Shown in pieces: positions 51,665-60,636 of a stretch of 64,000 bases of DNA. Origin of the DNA: Chitinilyticum litopenaei DSM 21440. GTDB lineage: Bacteria; Pseudomonadota; Gammaproteobacteria; Burkholderiales; Chitinibacteraceae. The notes under the pieces were generated by a model. The model saw only the letters and a list, made by a program, of their open reading frames with translations, did no database searches and was not told the origin of the DNA. The stretch spans positions 1 to 64,000 of the forward strand of contig NZ_ATZJ01000013.1 of NCBI RefSeq assembly GCF_000428145.1, read 5' to 3'. Within the stretch, counting starts at the first letter, position 1, and every line of letters starts with the position of its first letter. The translations under genes and the position numbers were made by a program.

Positions 51665-52162
51665 TCAGTCCAGCCGCGTCAAGTTCTGGTCAGCAACCGC
51701 AGGTAAAAAGGCCGCAGCGGCACCCAGACCCGGAATCTGCAGGCCGGGGGCGATTTCCAGCAGCGGCAGCAGCACAAAGGCGCGCTCGTGCATGCGCGGG
51801 TGCGGCAGCGTCAGCGTTTCGGAAACCAGCACGCTGTCGTCATACAGCAGCACGTCCAGATCCAGCGTGCGCGGCGCATTGCGGAAGGTGCGCACGCGGC
51901 CGAGCTGCTGCTCGATCTGCAGCAGCGCCGCCAGCAGGCCGGGCGCGCTCAGGCTGGTCGCCACCCGCGCCACGGCATTCACGAAATCGGGCTGGTCGGC
52001 ATACCCGACGGGCGCGCTGGCATAAAGGCTGGATGCCGCCTGCAGTTCGATCTGCGGGTGCGCGGCAATGGCCGCCAGCGCAGCGCGCAACTGGGCCTGC
52101 GGATCGCCCAGATTGGCGCCCAGCGCGATGTAGGCAATGGATAATTGAGGAGATGTCAGCAT
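51665..52162 (-). CDS. folK: 2-amino-4-hydroxy-6-hydroxymethyldihydropteridine pyrophosphokinase (FolK)
   Basis: 165 residues. FolK transfers pyrophosphate from ATP to the pterin in folate synthesis. It begins IAYIALGANLGDPQAQLRAAL and has the signature RTLDLDVLLYDD with PHPRMHERAFVLLPL. The ATG at 52162 lacks a clear ribosome site. It lies between pcnB and panB in the same orientation, an order found in many proteobacteria. Confidence 0.95.
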   Translation of the reverse strand: MLTSPQLSIAYIALGANLGDPQAQLRAALAAIAAHPQIELQAASSLYASAPVGYADQPDFVNAVARVATSLSAPGLLAALLQIEQQLGRVRTFRNAPRTLDLDVLLYDDSVLVSETLTLPHPRMHERAFVLLPLLEIAPGLQIPGLGAAAAFLPAVADQNLTRLD

Positions 52163-52169
52163 AAAAACC

Positions 52170-52255
52170 CAACGCAGCGGCGCAAAATGCAGAGGAGAAC
52201 AAGGGCAAGGCCCGCCTATCAGCTGCTTTCTCTGCGCCTCTGCGTCTGTGCGTTG
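52170..52255. repeat. Diverged inverted-repeat element of the CAACGCAGAG class (copy 3)
   Basis: CAACGCAGCGGCGCA and TGCGTCTGTGCGTTG form imperfect arms around an 86-base element between pcnB and folK. It is related to the elements at 57305 and 58092. Confidence 0.6.
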
Positions 52256-52261
52256 AGCGTT

Positions 52262-53584
52262 TTATTCGCCGGCCGGCTTGCGGCGGCGCGGTTTGCGGCG
52301 CTTGCCGGCGGGTGCGCTCTGCTCGTCGCGCGGCGCGCTGGCGATCAGGCTGGAGCGCGTGGCGTCGTCGGCGAACTGGAATTTTTTCCACCAGTCGGCC
52401 AGTTCTTGGTCGGCCAGGCCGCATTCGGCGCGCAGCTCGAGAAAATCATAGGCGGCGCGGAAGCGCTGCTGCTCCATCAGGCGGAACGGCCGCTGGCCGA
52501 CGCGCTGCTCGAAGCGTGGCTGCAAGAGCCAGATTTCCTTCATCGCCGCACCGTAGCGGTTGGGGATGGCCAGCCGGCGCGTCACCTTGGCCTCGACGTC
52601 GTTCATGGCGTCGACCAGCGCCGGCACATTGTGCTCGCCGGCGGCTTTTTTCTTCTGCCACAGCGCTTCGACCTCGTGCCACAGCAGCGTCGCGAACATG
52701 AAGCCGGCGGAAACCGGCTTGTCATCGCGGATGCGCGCGTCGGTATTGTCGAGCGCCTTCTTCAGGAAGGCGGCCGTTTCGTTCTGCGACACCAGCTTGT
52801 CCAAGAGCGGGAACAGCGGCTTGTGCAGGCCGTTGGCACGCAGGGCCGTGAGGCAATCCCAGGCGCGGCCGGACAGCAGCAGCTTCATCATTTCGTCGAA
52901 CAGCCGCGCCGACGGGATGTTTTCCAGCAGGCGGGCATGCTGGGCAATCGGCGTTTGCGTGGCAGGCGCAATCTTCAGATCGAGCTTGGTCGCCAGGCGC
53001 ACGGCGCGCAGCATGCGCACCGGGTCTTCGTGATAGCGCTTGACCGGGTCGCCGATCATGGCCAGTTTCTTCGCTTCCAGATCGGCCACGCCGTGGTGGA
53101 AGTCGATGATGATTTCCTTGTTCGGATCGTAATACAGCGCATTGACCGTGAAATCACGGCGCGAGGCGTCTTCTTCGATGCTGCCGTAGACATTGTCGCG
53201 CAGGATGCGGCCGGCATCGTCGGTCGGCGCGTCGCTGGCGCCGCGAAAGGTGGTGACCTCGATGATTTCCTCGCCGCCGCGTTCGAAAAAGGGCACGTGG
53301 ACGATGCGGAAACGCTTGCCGATGATGCGCGAGCGGTGAAAGACATGGCGCACCTGCTCGGGCGTGGCATTGGTCGCCACGTCAAAATCCTTGGGCGACT
53401 TGCCCAGCAGCAGATCACGCACGGCGCCGCCGACGATGTAGGCGTCAAAGCCGGCATCCTGCAGCCGGTCACAGACTTTCAGGGCGGCGGAATGCAATTG
53501 CTCGCGGCGGATGCCGTAATGCTTGGCATGCAGCACCTGCTTGCCGGGACGGCGCAACACCTTGCCGATCAGTTTGCGGATCAT
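52262..53584 (-). CDS. pcnB: Poly(A) polymerase I (PcnB)
   Basis: 440 residues from ATG 53584. PcnB adds 3' poly(A) tails that speed RNA decay. Class II nucleotidyltransferase motifs: IVGGAVRDLLLG, KDFDVATNATPEQV, RRDFTVNALYYD and RYHEDPVRMLRAVR, which separates it from CCA-adding enzymes together with the basic C-terminus (GKRRKPRRRKPAGE). The frame extends upstream, but ATG 53584 matches the family start and has TATAAT (53621-53626, minus strand) 37 bases ahead. It is followed by folK after a repeat element. Confidence 0.95.
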   Translation of the reverse strand: MIRKLIGKVLRRPGKQVLHAKHYGIRREQLHSAALKVCDRLQDAGFDAYIVGGAVRDLLLGKSPKDFDVATNATPEQVRHVFHRSRIIGKRFRIVHVPFFERGGEEIIEVTTFRGASDAPTDDAGRILRDNVYGSIEEDASRRDFTVNALYYDPNKEIIIDFHHGVADLEAKKLAMIGDPVKRYHEDPVRMLRAVRLATKLDLKIAPATQTPIAQHARLLENIPSARLFDEMMKLLLSGRAWDCLTALRANGLHKPLFPLLDKLVSQNETAAFLKKALDNTDARIRDDKPVSAGFMFATLLWHEVEALWQKKKAAGEHNVPALVDAMNDVEAKVTRRLAIPNRYGAAMKEIWLLQPRFEQRVGQRPFRLMEQQRFRAAYDFLELRAECGLADQELADWWKKFQFADDATRSSLIASAPRDEQSAPAGKRRKPRRRKPAGE

Positions 53585-53763
53585 GGGCGACTCGAAGAAG
53601 AACAAGCGATAAAACCCGACATTATACCGTGTGTGCACGACAGCACGCGGATTCTCGCGTGCGACTGTTCCGCCCTGCCGACGGGTGTGCTGTTGCTTGC
53701 CGCGCTCCGCGCTCTCGCCCATGCTGGATTGCCCCTCCCCTTATCCATTCTGGAGCCTAGCCC

Positions 53764-54603
53764 ATGCCGGCCTGCTCATACCACCTGCTCAATGTCTTTG
53801 CCCCCAGCCACTTCAGCGGCAATCCGCTTGCAGTCTTCCCCGACGCGCGGGGGCTGGATGACGGCACCATGCAGGCCATCGCCCGTCAGCTGAACCTGTC
53901 GGAAACCACCTTCGTCACGCCATCAGCCAGCGCCACGGCCAGGGTGCGCATCTTCACCCCCGAATACGAAATGCCCTTTGCCGGCCACCCGACGCTGGGC
54001 ACGGCCTGGCTCGTCAACCGGCTCAAGCACTGCAATGGCCGCGTCACGCTCGAATTGCCGGCCGGCATCATTCCGGTGACGCTGGACGACGCTGGCGCCA
54101 CGCTGACCGCAAACCCGCCATCCTGGCGCCCCGGCCCCGCGCGCGCCGACTTTGCCGCTGCGCTGGGACTGAGCAGCGCCGATCTTGCCGGCGACCCGCT
54201 GTTCGTCGACACCGGCACCGAGCAGCTGATCGTGCCGCTCGCCGATGCCGGCCTGCTGGCGCGACTCAAACCCGACCTGCCGCGTTTTGCCGAGCTGAGC
54301 CGCAATCGCCAGGGCCACAACCAGGCCTTCTGCTGGGCGCCGGCCGAACCAGCCTGGCTGGCGCGCTTTCTGTGGGTGCAGCAGGGCCAGCTTGCCGAGG
54401 ATTTCGGCACCGGCTCGGCCTGCGCCAATCTGGGCGGGTGGCTGCTGCAAGCAGGACAAAGTCTGCCCTTTGCCACGAACATCATCCAGGGGCATCTGAC
54501 GGACAGGCAGGCGCTGATCGGGCTCGCCATCGACGCCGGGCAGCGCATCCAGGTCAGCGGCCAGGTCAGGCAGGTCGGCAGCGGCGAACTGCTGCTGCCC
54601 TGA
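53764..54603 (+). CDS. PhzF family isomerase/epimerase-like protein
   Basis: 279 residues. PhzF-fold motifs are seen as NVFAPSHFSGNPLAVF, the conserved Glu in LNLSETTFV, FAGHPTLGTAWLV, and FGTGSACANLGGWLL near residue 220. The family includes phenazine-synthesis isomerases and many enzymes of unknown substrate; no phenazine genes are here. It stands alone, divergent from pcnB. It ends about 140 bases before dacC. Confidence 0.9.
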   Translation: MPACSYHLLNVFAPSHFSGNPLAVFPDARGLDDGTMQAIARQLNLSETTFVTPSASATARVRIFTPEYEMPFAGHPTLGTAWLVNRLKHCNGRVTLELPAGIIPVTLDDAGATLTANPPSWRPGPARADFAAALGLSSADLAGDPLFVDTGTEQLIVPLADAGLLARLKPDLPRFAELSRNRQGHNQAFCWAPAEPAWLARFLWVQQGQLAEDFGTGSACANLGGWLLQAGQSLPFATNIIQGHLTDRQALIGLAIDAGQRIQVSGQVRQVGSGELLLP

Positions 54604-54698
54604 ACGGCTGCGACCCTGAAGCCGACGCGCGGCGCCAGCACATCGCCGCGCCCGCAGCAAGGGAACCGTTTGGCGTGGGCAGGGTCGGTTGCTGCACG

Positions 54699-54704
54699 TA
54701 TAAT
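54699..54704 (+). promoter_or_regulatory. Probable -10 box of dacC
   Basis: TATAAT followed by CCGC, 39 bases before the dacC ATG, the same context as before the RNase gene at 24353. No good -35 is seen. Confidence 0.5.
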
Positions 54705-54742
54705 CCGCGCCTTTCCCTTGCACCCTGCCCGAGTTGTTGCCA

Positions 54743-55882
54743 ATGATGCCGCGTCGCCTGCTTCTTACCGCCTCCCTCCTGCTCGCCGGTCTCGCCCAGG
54801 CCTTCACGCCCCCTCCGCCCGACATTGCCGGCCGCGCCTGGCTGCTGGTTGACGCGCAAAGCGGGCAAACGCTGACCGCGAAGGACGAAAACACCCGCAT
54901 CGAGCCGGCCTCGCTGACCAAGCTGATGACGGCCTATGTGACCTTCAAGGCGATCAAGGAAGGCAAGCTGAAACTCGACCAGCAGCTCACCGTATCGGAA
55001 AAGGGCTGGAAGACCGAAGGTTCGCGCATGTTCCTCGACCCCAAGGTGCCCGCCACGGTGGACGACCTGATCAAGGGCATGATCGTGCAAAGCGGCAACG
55101 ACGCCTGCGTGACGCTGGCCGAAGCCATCGCCGGCAGCGAGGAAGTCTTTGCCCAGGTGATGAACAAGGAAGCCAAGCGGCTGGGGCTCACCGGCTCGAA
55201 CTTTGAAAACAGCACGGGCCTGCCCGGCGCCAACCACTACATGACCGTGCGTGATCTGGAAATCCTCGCGCAGGCCATCATCAAGGACTTCCCCGAGTTC
55301 TACCCGATCTACTCGATCAAGGAATTCCGCTACAACAACATCAACCAGCCCAATCGCAACCTGCTGCTCTACCGCGACCCCAATGTCGACGGCATGAAGA
55401 CCGGACACACGGAAGCCGCCGGCTACAATCTGGTCGCCTCCAGCAAGCGCGACGGCCGCCGGCTGATTTCGGTCGTGGTCGGCACCAGCGGTCCGGAAGT
55501 GCGCGCCACCGAGTCATCCAAGCTCCTGAACTGGGGTGCGCAATTCTTCGAAACGCCGAAGATCTACACGGCCAGGCAGGCCATTAGCCAGATCGAAGTC
55601 TGGAAAGGCGCCGAGGATCACATCGGCATCGGCTTTCTTGCCGACCAGTATGTGACCGTTCCCAAGGGCGACACGCAAAAGCTCAAGATGGAACTGCACA
55701 CCCAGCAGCCGCTGATCGCGCCCTTGCGCGCCGGCCAGCAGATCGGCACCGTCAAGGTGTCGCTGGATGGCAAGCCACTGGCCGAACTGCCCGCCGTGGC
55801 CCTGAACGATGTGCCCGAAGCCGGTTTCTTCGGCCGCGCCTGGGATGCCATCCGCCTGTGGTTCAAGTCGCTGTTCAACTGA
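54743..55882 (+). CDS. dacC: D-alanyl-D-alanine carboxypeptidase (PBP5/6 family)
   Basis: 379 residues. A signal peptide (about 1-22, ends AQA) leads to a periplasmic serine peptidase that trims the terminal D-Ala of peptidoglycan. It has SLTKLM (nucleophile Ser, SxxK), SGNDA (SxN) and KTGHTE (KTG), then a beta-rich PBP5_C domain and a C-terminal amphipathic helix (AWDAIRLWFKSLFN) for membrane attachment. The stop TGA is the first unit of a TGAGGTG array. dacA is an equally valid name. Confidence 0.95.
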   Translation: MMPRRLLLTASLLLAGLAQAFTPPPPDIAGRAWLLVDAQSGQTLTAKDENTRIEPASLTKLMTAYVTFKAIKEGKLKLDQQLTVSEKGWKTEGSRMFLDPKVPATVDDLIKGMIVQSGNDACVTLAEAIAGSEEVFAQVMNKEAKRLGLTGSNFENSTGLPGANHYMTVRDLEILAQAIIKDFPEFYPIYSIKEFRYNNINQPNRNLLLYRDPNVDGMKTGHTEAAGYNLVASSKRDGRRLISVVVGTSGPEVRATESSKLLNWGAQFFETPKIYTARQAISQIEVWKGAEDHIGIGFLADQYVTVPKGDTQKLKMELHTQQPLIAPLRAGQQIGTVKVSLDGKPLAELPAVALNDVPEAGFFGRAWDAIRLWFKSLFN

Positions 55883-55914
55883 GGTGTGAGGTGTGAGGTG
55901 TGAGGTGTGAGGTG
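55880..55914 (+). repeat. Tandem heptamer array (TGAGGTG) x5 at the dacC stop
   Basis: Five exact copies, the first containing the dacC stop codon. Four bases later a 60-bp repeat unit begins, the same arrangement as after panD. Confidence 0.95.
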
Positions 55915-55918
55915 CAGC

Positions 55919-55978
55919 ATACCCACCAAGCCATATCACCCAAGCCCTTTAAAAGCATTGGCTTCAACCCGATACCCA
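55919..55978 (+). repeat. 60-bp ATACCC repeat unit (copy h)
   Basis: ATACCCA at 55919 and 55972, 53 bases apart. The core is AAGCC, a 13-base loop, then GGCTTCAACCCG. It lies between the heptamer array and the terminator of dacC. Confidence 0.85.
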
Positions 55979-56012
55979 ACAAAAGCCGTCAACTCACGAC
56001 GGCTTTTTGTTG
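55977..56012 (+). terminator. Rho-independent terminator of dacC
   Basis: AAAGCCGTC, seven-base loop, GACGGCTTT plus TT. Flanking CAAC and GTTG extend the stem with one bulge. It is nearly the same stem as the panD terminator. Confidence 0.8.
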
Positions 56013-56109
56013 GGCAGCCATTTCACACGAACCAAGCCGCCATCCCATGCGCCCCCCTCTCGCCTTACTCTCCTACACTGAAAGCAGTCCACCCTGCCCG
56101 GAGCCCGCC

Positions 56110-56991
56110 ATGACGCTGCCTGCCTTCAATGCCTACCTGAACGGCCGTTTTGCCCCGCTGGATTCGCTGACCGTGTCGGTGATGGATCGCGGTTTCCTGT
56201 TCGGCGACGGTGTGTACGAGATGATTCCGGTGTACAACCGCCACGTGTTCCGCCTCGACGCGCATCTGGACCGGCTCACGGCCAATCTCGCCGCCATTGG
56301 CATCACCGATCCGCACGAGCGGCACGAATGGCACAAGATCATCAACCGGCTGGTCGACGAGGAAATTTTCCCCGACCAGCAGATTTACCTGCAGGTGACG
56401 CGCGGGCCGGCCTGGCCGCGCAATCACGCCTTCCCGGCCGAAGTCAGCCCCACCGTGCTGCTGTTTGCCGACGAATTGCCGGCGCCGGCGCGCGAGCAGG
56501 TTGAAAATGGCGTTTCCGCCATCACCATTCCCGATCTGCGCTGGCAGCGCTGCAACATCAAGGCGATTTCGCTGCTGGCCAATGTGCTGGCCAAGCAGGC
56601 CGCCGTCGAGGCCGGCGTCACCGAGGCGGTGCTGATCCGCGACGGCCAGCTGATGGAAGGCGCGGCCAGCAATATTTTCATCGTGAAGGATGGTGTGCTG
56701 CGTGCCCCGCCGCCGTCGACGCAGATGCTGACGGGAATTACCTACGACGTGGTGATCGAGCTGGCGCAGTCCCACGGCATCGCCGTCGAGCTGGCCCCCG
56801 TCAGCGAAGCGGCATTGCGCGGCGCCGACGAAGTCTGGCTGACCTCGTCGACCAAGGAGGTGCTGGCCATCACCCGACTGGACGACGCGCCAATCGGATC
56901 GGGCCTGCCGGGCTCGCTCTACCGGCGCATTTTCCAGTATTATCAGGACTTTAAAACCGGCGTAATGCGTGCCGGCAAGGATTTTGCATGA
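56110..56991 (+). CDS. D-amino-acid aminotransferase-like (fold-type IV PLP enzyme)
   Basis: 293 residues. Family IV motifs: NAYLNGRFAPLDSLTVSVMDRGFLFGDGVYEMI at the start (DRGF region), the PLP lysine in RCNIKAISLLANVLAKQ, and EGAASNIFIVKDG. The likely reaction is D-alanine/2-oxoglutarate transamination, which suits its place after a D-Ala carboxypeptidase gene, but branched-chain aminotransferase or aminodeoxychorismate lyase relatives look alike. GGAG precedes ATG 56110. It overlaps ybeD by 4 bases. Confidence 0.88.
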   Translation: MTLPAFNAYLNGRFAPLDSLTVSVMDRGFLFGDGVYEMIPVYNRHVFRLDAHLDRLTANLAAIGITDPHERHEWHKIINRLVDEEIFPDQQIYLQVTRGPAWPRNHAFPAEVSPTVLLFADELPAPAREQVENGVSAITIPDLRWQRCNIKAISLLANVLAKQAAVEAGVTEAVLIRDGQLMEGAASNIFIVKDGVLRAPPPSTQMLTGITYDVVIELAQSHGIAVELAPVSEAALRGADEVWLTSSTKEVLAITRLDDAPIGSGLPGSLYRRIFQYYQDFKTGVMRAGKDFA

Positions 56992-57287
56992 CCAAGACCA
57001 CCGTGCCGGAATCGGCAAGACTCGAAGACCTGCTCGACTTTCCGGCGCTGATCCCGGCCAAGGCCGTCAGCCACAAGGGCGTCAGCCGCGAGGAATTCCA
57101 CAGCGCGTTGCTGGAGCTGACCATCGTTCATGTGCCCGGCTTTCACGCCGAGCTGATTACGATACGCGAATCGAGTTCGGGCAATTACTACTCGGCCACG
57201 CTGTCGGTCACCGTCGACACCGCCGACCAGTTCCGCCAGCTCGACGCCGCGCTGCGCGCACACCCGCTGGTCAAGCTGGTGCTGTAA
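56988..57287 (+). CDS. ybeD: DUF493 family protein YbeD
   Basis: 99 residues, ACT-like fold family. It has LLDFPALIPAKAVSHKG, VHVPGFHAE and the SSSGNYYSATLSVTV strand region. It overlaps the aminotransferase (ATGA) and precedes lipB-lipA, the usual dacA-ybeD-lipB-lipA neighbourhood. A role in regulating lipoate or cell-wall functions has been suggested from this order, but none is proven. Confidence 0.92.
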   Translation: MTKTTVPESARLEDLLDFPALIPAKAVSHKGVSREEFHSALLELTIVHVPGFHAELITIRESSSGNYYSATLSVTVDTADQFRQLDAALRAHPLVKLVL

Positions 57288-57304
57288 GCTCTCCAAAATC
57301 CTTT

Positions 57305-57405
57305 CACCACAGAGGCACAGAGGGGCACAGAGAGAATGAAATCGGGCACTACATACACGCTGTAAATCCCGTTTCACCCTCTGTGATCCCTGTGCCTCTG
57401 TGGTG
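57305..57405. repeat. Inverted-repeat element of the CACAGAGGCACAG class (copy 1)
   Basis: CACCACAGAGGCACAG (57305-57320) and CTGTGCCTCTGTGGTG (57390-57405) are perfect 16-base inverted arms around a 101-base element just before lipB. Confidence 0.85.
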
Positions 57406-57429
57406 CAAACAGGCTTTCTGCATCGTTAT

Positions 57430-58083
57430 ATGCCCCTGCTAATCAAACACCTCGGCCTCGTCGAATACCCGGCAACCCTTGCCGCCATGACCGAATTCAC
57501 GCTTGGGCGCCAGGCGGATACCCCCGATGAAATCTGGACACTCGAACACCCGCCGGTGTTCACGCAGGGCCAGGCCGGCAAGGCCGAGCACATCCTGATA
57601 CCCAGCGACATTCCCGTGGTGCAGATCGACCGCGGCGGGCAGGTGACCTATCACGGCCCCGGCCAGCTGGTCGTCTACACGCTGCTGGACCTCAAGCGCC
57701 TGGGGCTGGGCGTGCGCGAGTACGTGCGCATGCTGGAAAACGCCGTCATCGGCCTGCTGGCCGACTACAACATCGAAGCCTACGGCAAGGTTGATGCGCC
57801 GGGCGTGTATGTGCAACTGGCCCGCGATGAAGGCCTGACGGAGGAAGCCAAGATCGCCTCGCTGGGCCTGCGCATCCGCAACGGCCGCTGCTATCACGGC
57901 CTGGCGCTCAACGTCGACCTCGACCTCACGCCCTTTCACTACATCAACCCCTGCGGCTACCAGGGGCTGGCGGTCACGCAGATGGCCGATTTCGGCGTAG
58001 CCGAGACACCGGCGTCGCTTGCCGCTAAAATGGCCGACAAAATTACTCAACAAATCGCCACGCGCACCGCAGTGACGATTTGA
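57430..58083 (+). CDS. lipB: Octanoyl-[ACP]:protein N-octanoyltransferase (LipB)
   Basis: 217 residues. LipB moves octanoate from ACP to lipoyl domains. It shows EHPPVFTQGQAGK, QIDRGGQVTYHGPGQLVVY, the catalytic Lys in AKIASLGLRI and the catalytic Cys in INPCGYQGLAV. ATG 57430 is chosen from the family N-terminus; the ribosome site is weak and the upstream repeat element supplies the leader. It is followed by lipA after a second repeat element. Confidence 0.96.
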   Translation: MPLLIKHLGLVEYPATLAAMTEFTLGRQADTPDEIWTLEHPPVFTQGQAGKAEHILIPSDIPVVQIDRGGQVTYHGPGQLVVYTLLDLKRLGLGVREYVRMLENAVIGLLADYNIEAYGKVDAPGVYVQLARDEGLTEEAKIASLGLRIRNGRCYHGLALNVDLDLTPFHYINPCGYQGLAVTQMADFGVAETPASLAAKMADKITQQIATRTAVTI

Positions 58084-58091
58084 CCTTTTTT

Positions 58092-58163
58092 CAACGCAGA
58101 GACGCAGAGCCGCAGAGCACACCCAGCTCTGCTTTTCCTCCGCGTCTCTGCGCCTCTGCGTTG
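58092..58163. repeat. Inverted-repeat element of the CAACGCAGAG class (copy 2)
   Basis: CAACGCAGAGACGCAGAG (58092-58109) and CTCTGCGCCTCTGCGTTG (58146-58163) pair at 17 of 18 positions. The 72-base element fills the lipB-lipA gap. Confidence 0.85.
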
Positions 58164-58177
58164 AGGTTTTCAAAAGC

Positions 58178-59149
58178 ATGAGCAACGACAGCAAAACCCC
58201 ATCGAATGCCGCCGGCGTCAAGCACAAGGGCGAGGCGAAAACCGCGCGCATTCCGATCAAGATCGTTCCGCTGGACGAAAAGCTGAAAAAGCCGGACTGG
58301 ATCCGCGTGCAGGCGCCCACTTCCGGCAGCCGCTTCTACGAGATCAAGGAAATCCTGCGCTCGCAAAAGCTGCACACCGTCTGCGAGGAAGCCACCTGTC
58401 CCAATATCGGCGAGTGCTTCGGCAAGGGCACGGCGACCTTCATGATCATGGGCGACATCTGCACGCGCCGCTGCCCCTTCTGCGATGTCGGCCACGGCCG
58501 CCCCAACCCACTGGATGAAAACGAGCCGCAGAACCTCGGCGAGACGGTTGCCGCGCTCAAGCTCAATTACGTCGTGGTGACCTCGGTCGACCGTGACGAC
58601 CTGCGCGACGGCGGCGCCCAGCACTTTGTCGAGTGCATTACGAAAATCCGCGAGCTGTCGCCCAAGACCCAGATCGAAGTGCTGGTGCCGGACTTCCGCG
58701 GCCGCCTGGAGATCGCGCTGGAGCTCTTTGGCAACGCGCTGCCCGACGTGATGAACCACAATCTGGAAACCGCGCCGCGCCTGTACCTGCAGGCCCGCCC
58801 GGGTTCCGATTACCTGCATTCGCTGAAGCTGCTGAAAGACTTCAAGGCCATGTACCCGCACGTGAAGACCAAGTCCGGCATCATGGTAGGCCTTGGCGAA
58901 ACCGACGAGGAAGTCGTGCAGGTCATGCGCGACATGCGCGAGCACGACATCGACATGCTGACCATCGGCCAGTACCTGCAGCCGTCCAACGGCCACCTGC
59001 CGGTGCTGCGCTACGTGCATCCGGACAAATTCAAGGAATGGGAAACCCTGGCCTATGAAATGGGCTTCCTGCACGCGGCCGTGGGCGCGATGGTGCGCTC
59101 GAGCTATTTCGCCGACCAGCAGGCGCATGGTGCGGGCGTGACGATCTGA
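58178..59149 (+). CDS. lipA: Lipoyl synthase (LipA), radical SAM
   Basis: 323 residues. LipA inserts two sulfurs into protein-bound octanoate. The auxiliary cluster motif is CEEATCPNIGECF, the radical SAM motif CTRRCPFCDV, and RSSYFADQQA near the end carries the conserved RSSY serine. Full length for the family. GAGG about 11 bases ahead of the ATG comes from the right arm of the repeat element. A strong terminator follows. Confidence 0.98.
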   Translation: MSNDSKTPSNAAGVKHKGEAKTARIPIKIVPLDEKLKKPDWIRVQAPTSGSRFYEIKEILRSQKLHTVCEEATCPNIGECFGKGTATFMIMGDICTRRCPFCDVGHGRPNPLDENEPQNLGETVAALKLNYVVVTSVDRDDLRDGGAQHFVECITKIRELSPKTQIEVLVPDFRGRLEIALELFGNALPDVMNHNLETAPRLYLQARPGSDYLHSLKLLKDFKAMYPHVKTKSGIMVGLGETDEEVVQVMRDMREHDIDMLTIGQYLQPSNGHLPVLRYVHPDKFKEWETLAYEMGFLHAAVGAMVRSSYFADQQAHGAGVTI

Positions 59150-59185
59150 TCCTCAACGTCTGATCCTCACCGTTTATGCAGCACG

Positions 59186-59217
59186 ACAAAGGGCGCCCGA
59201 AGGCGCCCTTTGTTTTT
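59186..59217 (+). terminator. Rho-independent terminator of lipA
   Basis: ACAAAGGGCGCC, loop CGAA, GGCGCCCTTTGT, then TTTT: a perfect 12-bp stem. Confidence 0.92.
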
Positions 59218-59328
59218 ACATGTATTGCGGTACGGCCCAGGCAATGTCGAACAAGAGTCCGACAGCACCACGGGCCACCAGCCCGGCCCGGCTACGCATA
59301 AGTTACGACCTTCGCCGGGCTTGGCGCC

Positions 59329-60636
59329 TTACGCCGCTTGCAGCGCGTGCACCGGGCGCGGGCGCAGCTTCAAGAGCCAGATTCCCAGCAGCACGCCCAG
59401 CACGCTCAGCGCCATCACGTAATGCGCCGGCGCGAGCGGGTTGTCCTTCAGCCAGCCCGTGACCAGCACCGGGGTCAGCCCGCCGGTGATGGCGTAGGCG
59501 ACGTTGTAAGAGAAGGACAGCCCCGAAAAGCGCACGGCCGGTGGAAAGGCGCAGATCATCACATAGGGCACGGCGCCGACAATGCCGACACTGAAACCGG
59601 CCAGCGCGTACAGCAAATACAACTGTGAGGCGTCGGCGGCCACGCCGGTGTAGAACAGGTAGGTGCACACGCCCAGCAGGAAGGAGCCGGTAATGAAGGT
59701 GAGCCCGGCGCCGATGCGATCGATGGTCCAGCCGGCCAGCACGCAGGCGATGGTCAGCGCGACGATGGCCAGACTGTTGGCCTGCAGCGTCACCGCCGGC
59801 GCCAGCCCGTACTGTTTTTGCAGCAGCGAGGGCGTCATCAGGATGACAACCACAATCGCCGCCGACAGCAGCCAGGTCATCAGCATCGACAGCACGATGC
59901 CCTGCTTGTGGCCGCGCAGCACGCTCTTGAGCGGCATTTCGGCAGCCAGCGCCTTTCTGGCCTGCATTTCGGCGAAGACTGGCGTTTCGTGCAACCAGCG
60001 CCGCAGCAGCATGGCAACAAAGCCAAAGACGCCGCCGATCAGGAAGGGCACGCGCCAGCCCCAGTCGGCCAGCACCGCCGGCTCGAAGCCGCGATTGATC
60101 GCGGTGGCCACCAGCGAGCCCAGCAGGATGCCGGCGGTCAGCCCGGCGGTCAGCGTGCCGCAGGCCAGGCCAACATGGCGCTGCGGCACATGCTCGGACA
60201 CGAACACCCAGGCGCCCGGCACTTCGCCGCCGATGGCCGCCCCCTGCAGCACGCGCATCAGCAAGAGCAGCAGCGGCGCCCAGATGCCGATCTGCGCATA
60301 GGTGGGCAAGAGGCCCATGGCCAGCGTCGGCACGGCCATCAGGAAAATGCTCAGCGTGAACATGCGCTTGCGGCCGAACAGGTCGCCCAGGTGCGCCATG
60401 ATGATGCCGCCCAGCGGGCGGGCAAGATAGCCCGCGGCGAAAATGCCGAAGGTCTGCACCTGGCGCAGCCAGTCCGGCATGTCGGGCGGGAAGAAGAGTT
60501 TGCCAAGCAGGGCGGCAAAGAACACGAAGATGATGAAGTCGTAGAACTCCAGCGCGCCGCCAAGGGCGGAAAGCCCCAGCGTGCGGTAGTCCTGGCGGTT
60601 GAGCGGGCGATGCGCGTCGATCTCGGAATGGGCCAT
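59329..60636 (-). CDS. MFS transporter of the metabolite:H+ symporter (MHS/ProP-like) family
   Basis: 435 residues, twelve membrane helices. It has LEFYDFIIFVFFAALLGKLFF, ARPLGGIIMAHLGDLFGRKR and RVLQGAAIGGEVPGAWVFVSEH, all typical of MHS symporters such as ProP or citrate/alpha-ketoglutarate carriers. AGAGG precedes ATG 60636. The substrate is not evident. It is a single gene, divergent from the diguanylate cyclase. Confidence 0.9.
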   Translation of the reverse strand: MAHSEIDAHRPLNRQDYRTLGLSALGGALEFYDFIIFVFFAALLGKLFFPPDMPDWLRQVQTFGIFAAGYLARPLGGIIMAHLGDLFGRKRMFTLSIFLMAVPTLAMGLLPTYAQIGIWAPLLLLLMRVLQGAAIGGEVPGAWVFVSEHVPQRHVGLACGTLTAGLTAGILLGSLVATAINRGFEPAVLADWGWRVPFLIGGVFGFVAMLLRRWLHETPVFAEMQARKALAAEMPLKSVLRGHKQGIVLSMLMTWLLSAAIVVVILMTPSLLQKQYGLAPAVTLQANSLAIVALTIACVLAGWTIDRIGAGLTFITGSFLLGVCTYLFYTGVAADASQLYLLYALAGFSVGIVGAVPYVMICAFPPAVRFSGLSFSYNVAYAITGGLTPVLVTGWLKDNPLAPAHYVMALSVLGVLLGIWLLKLRPRPVHALQAA

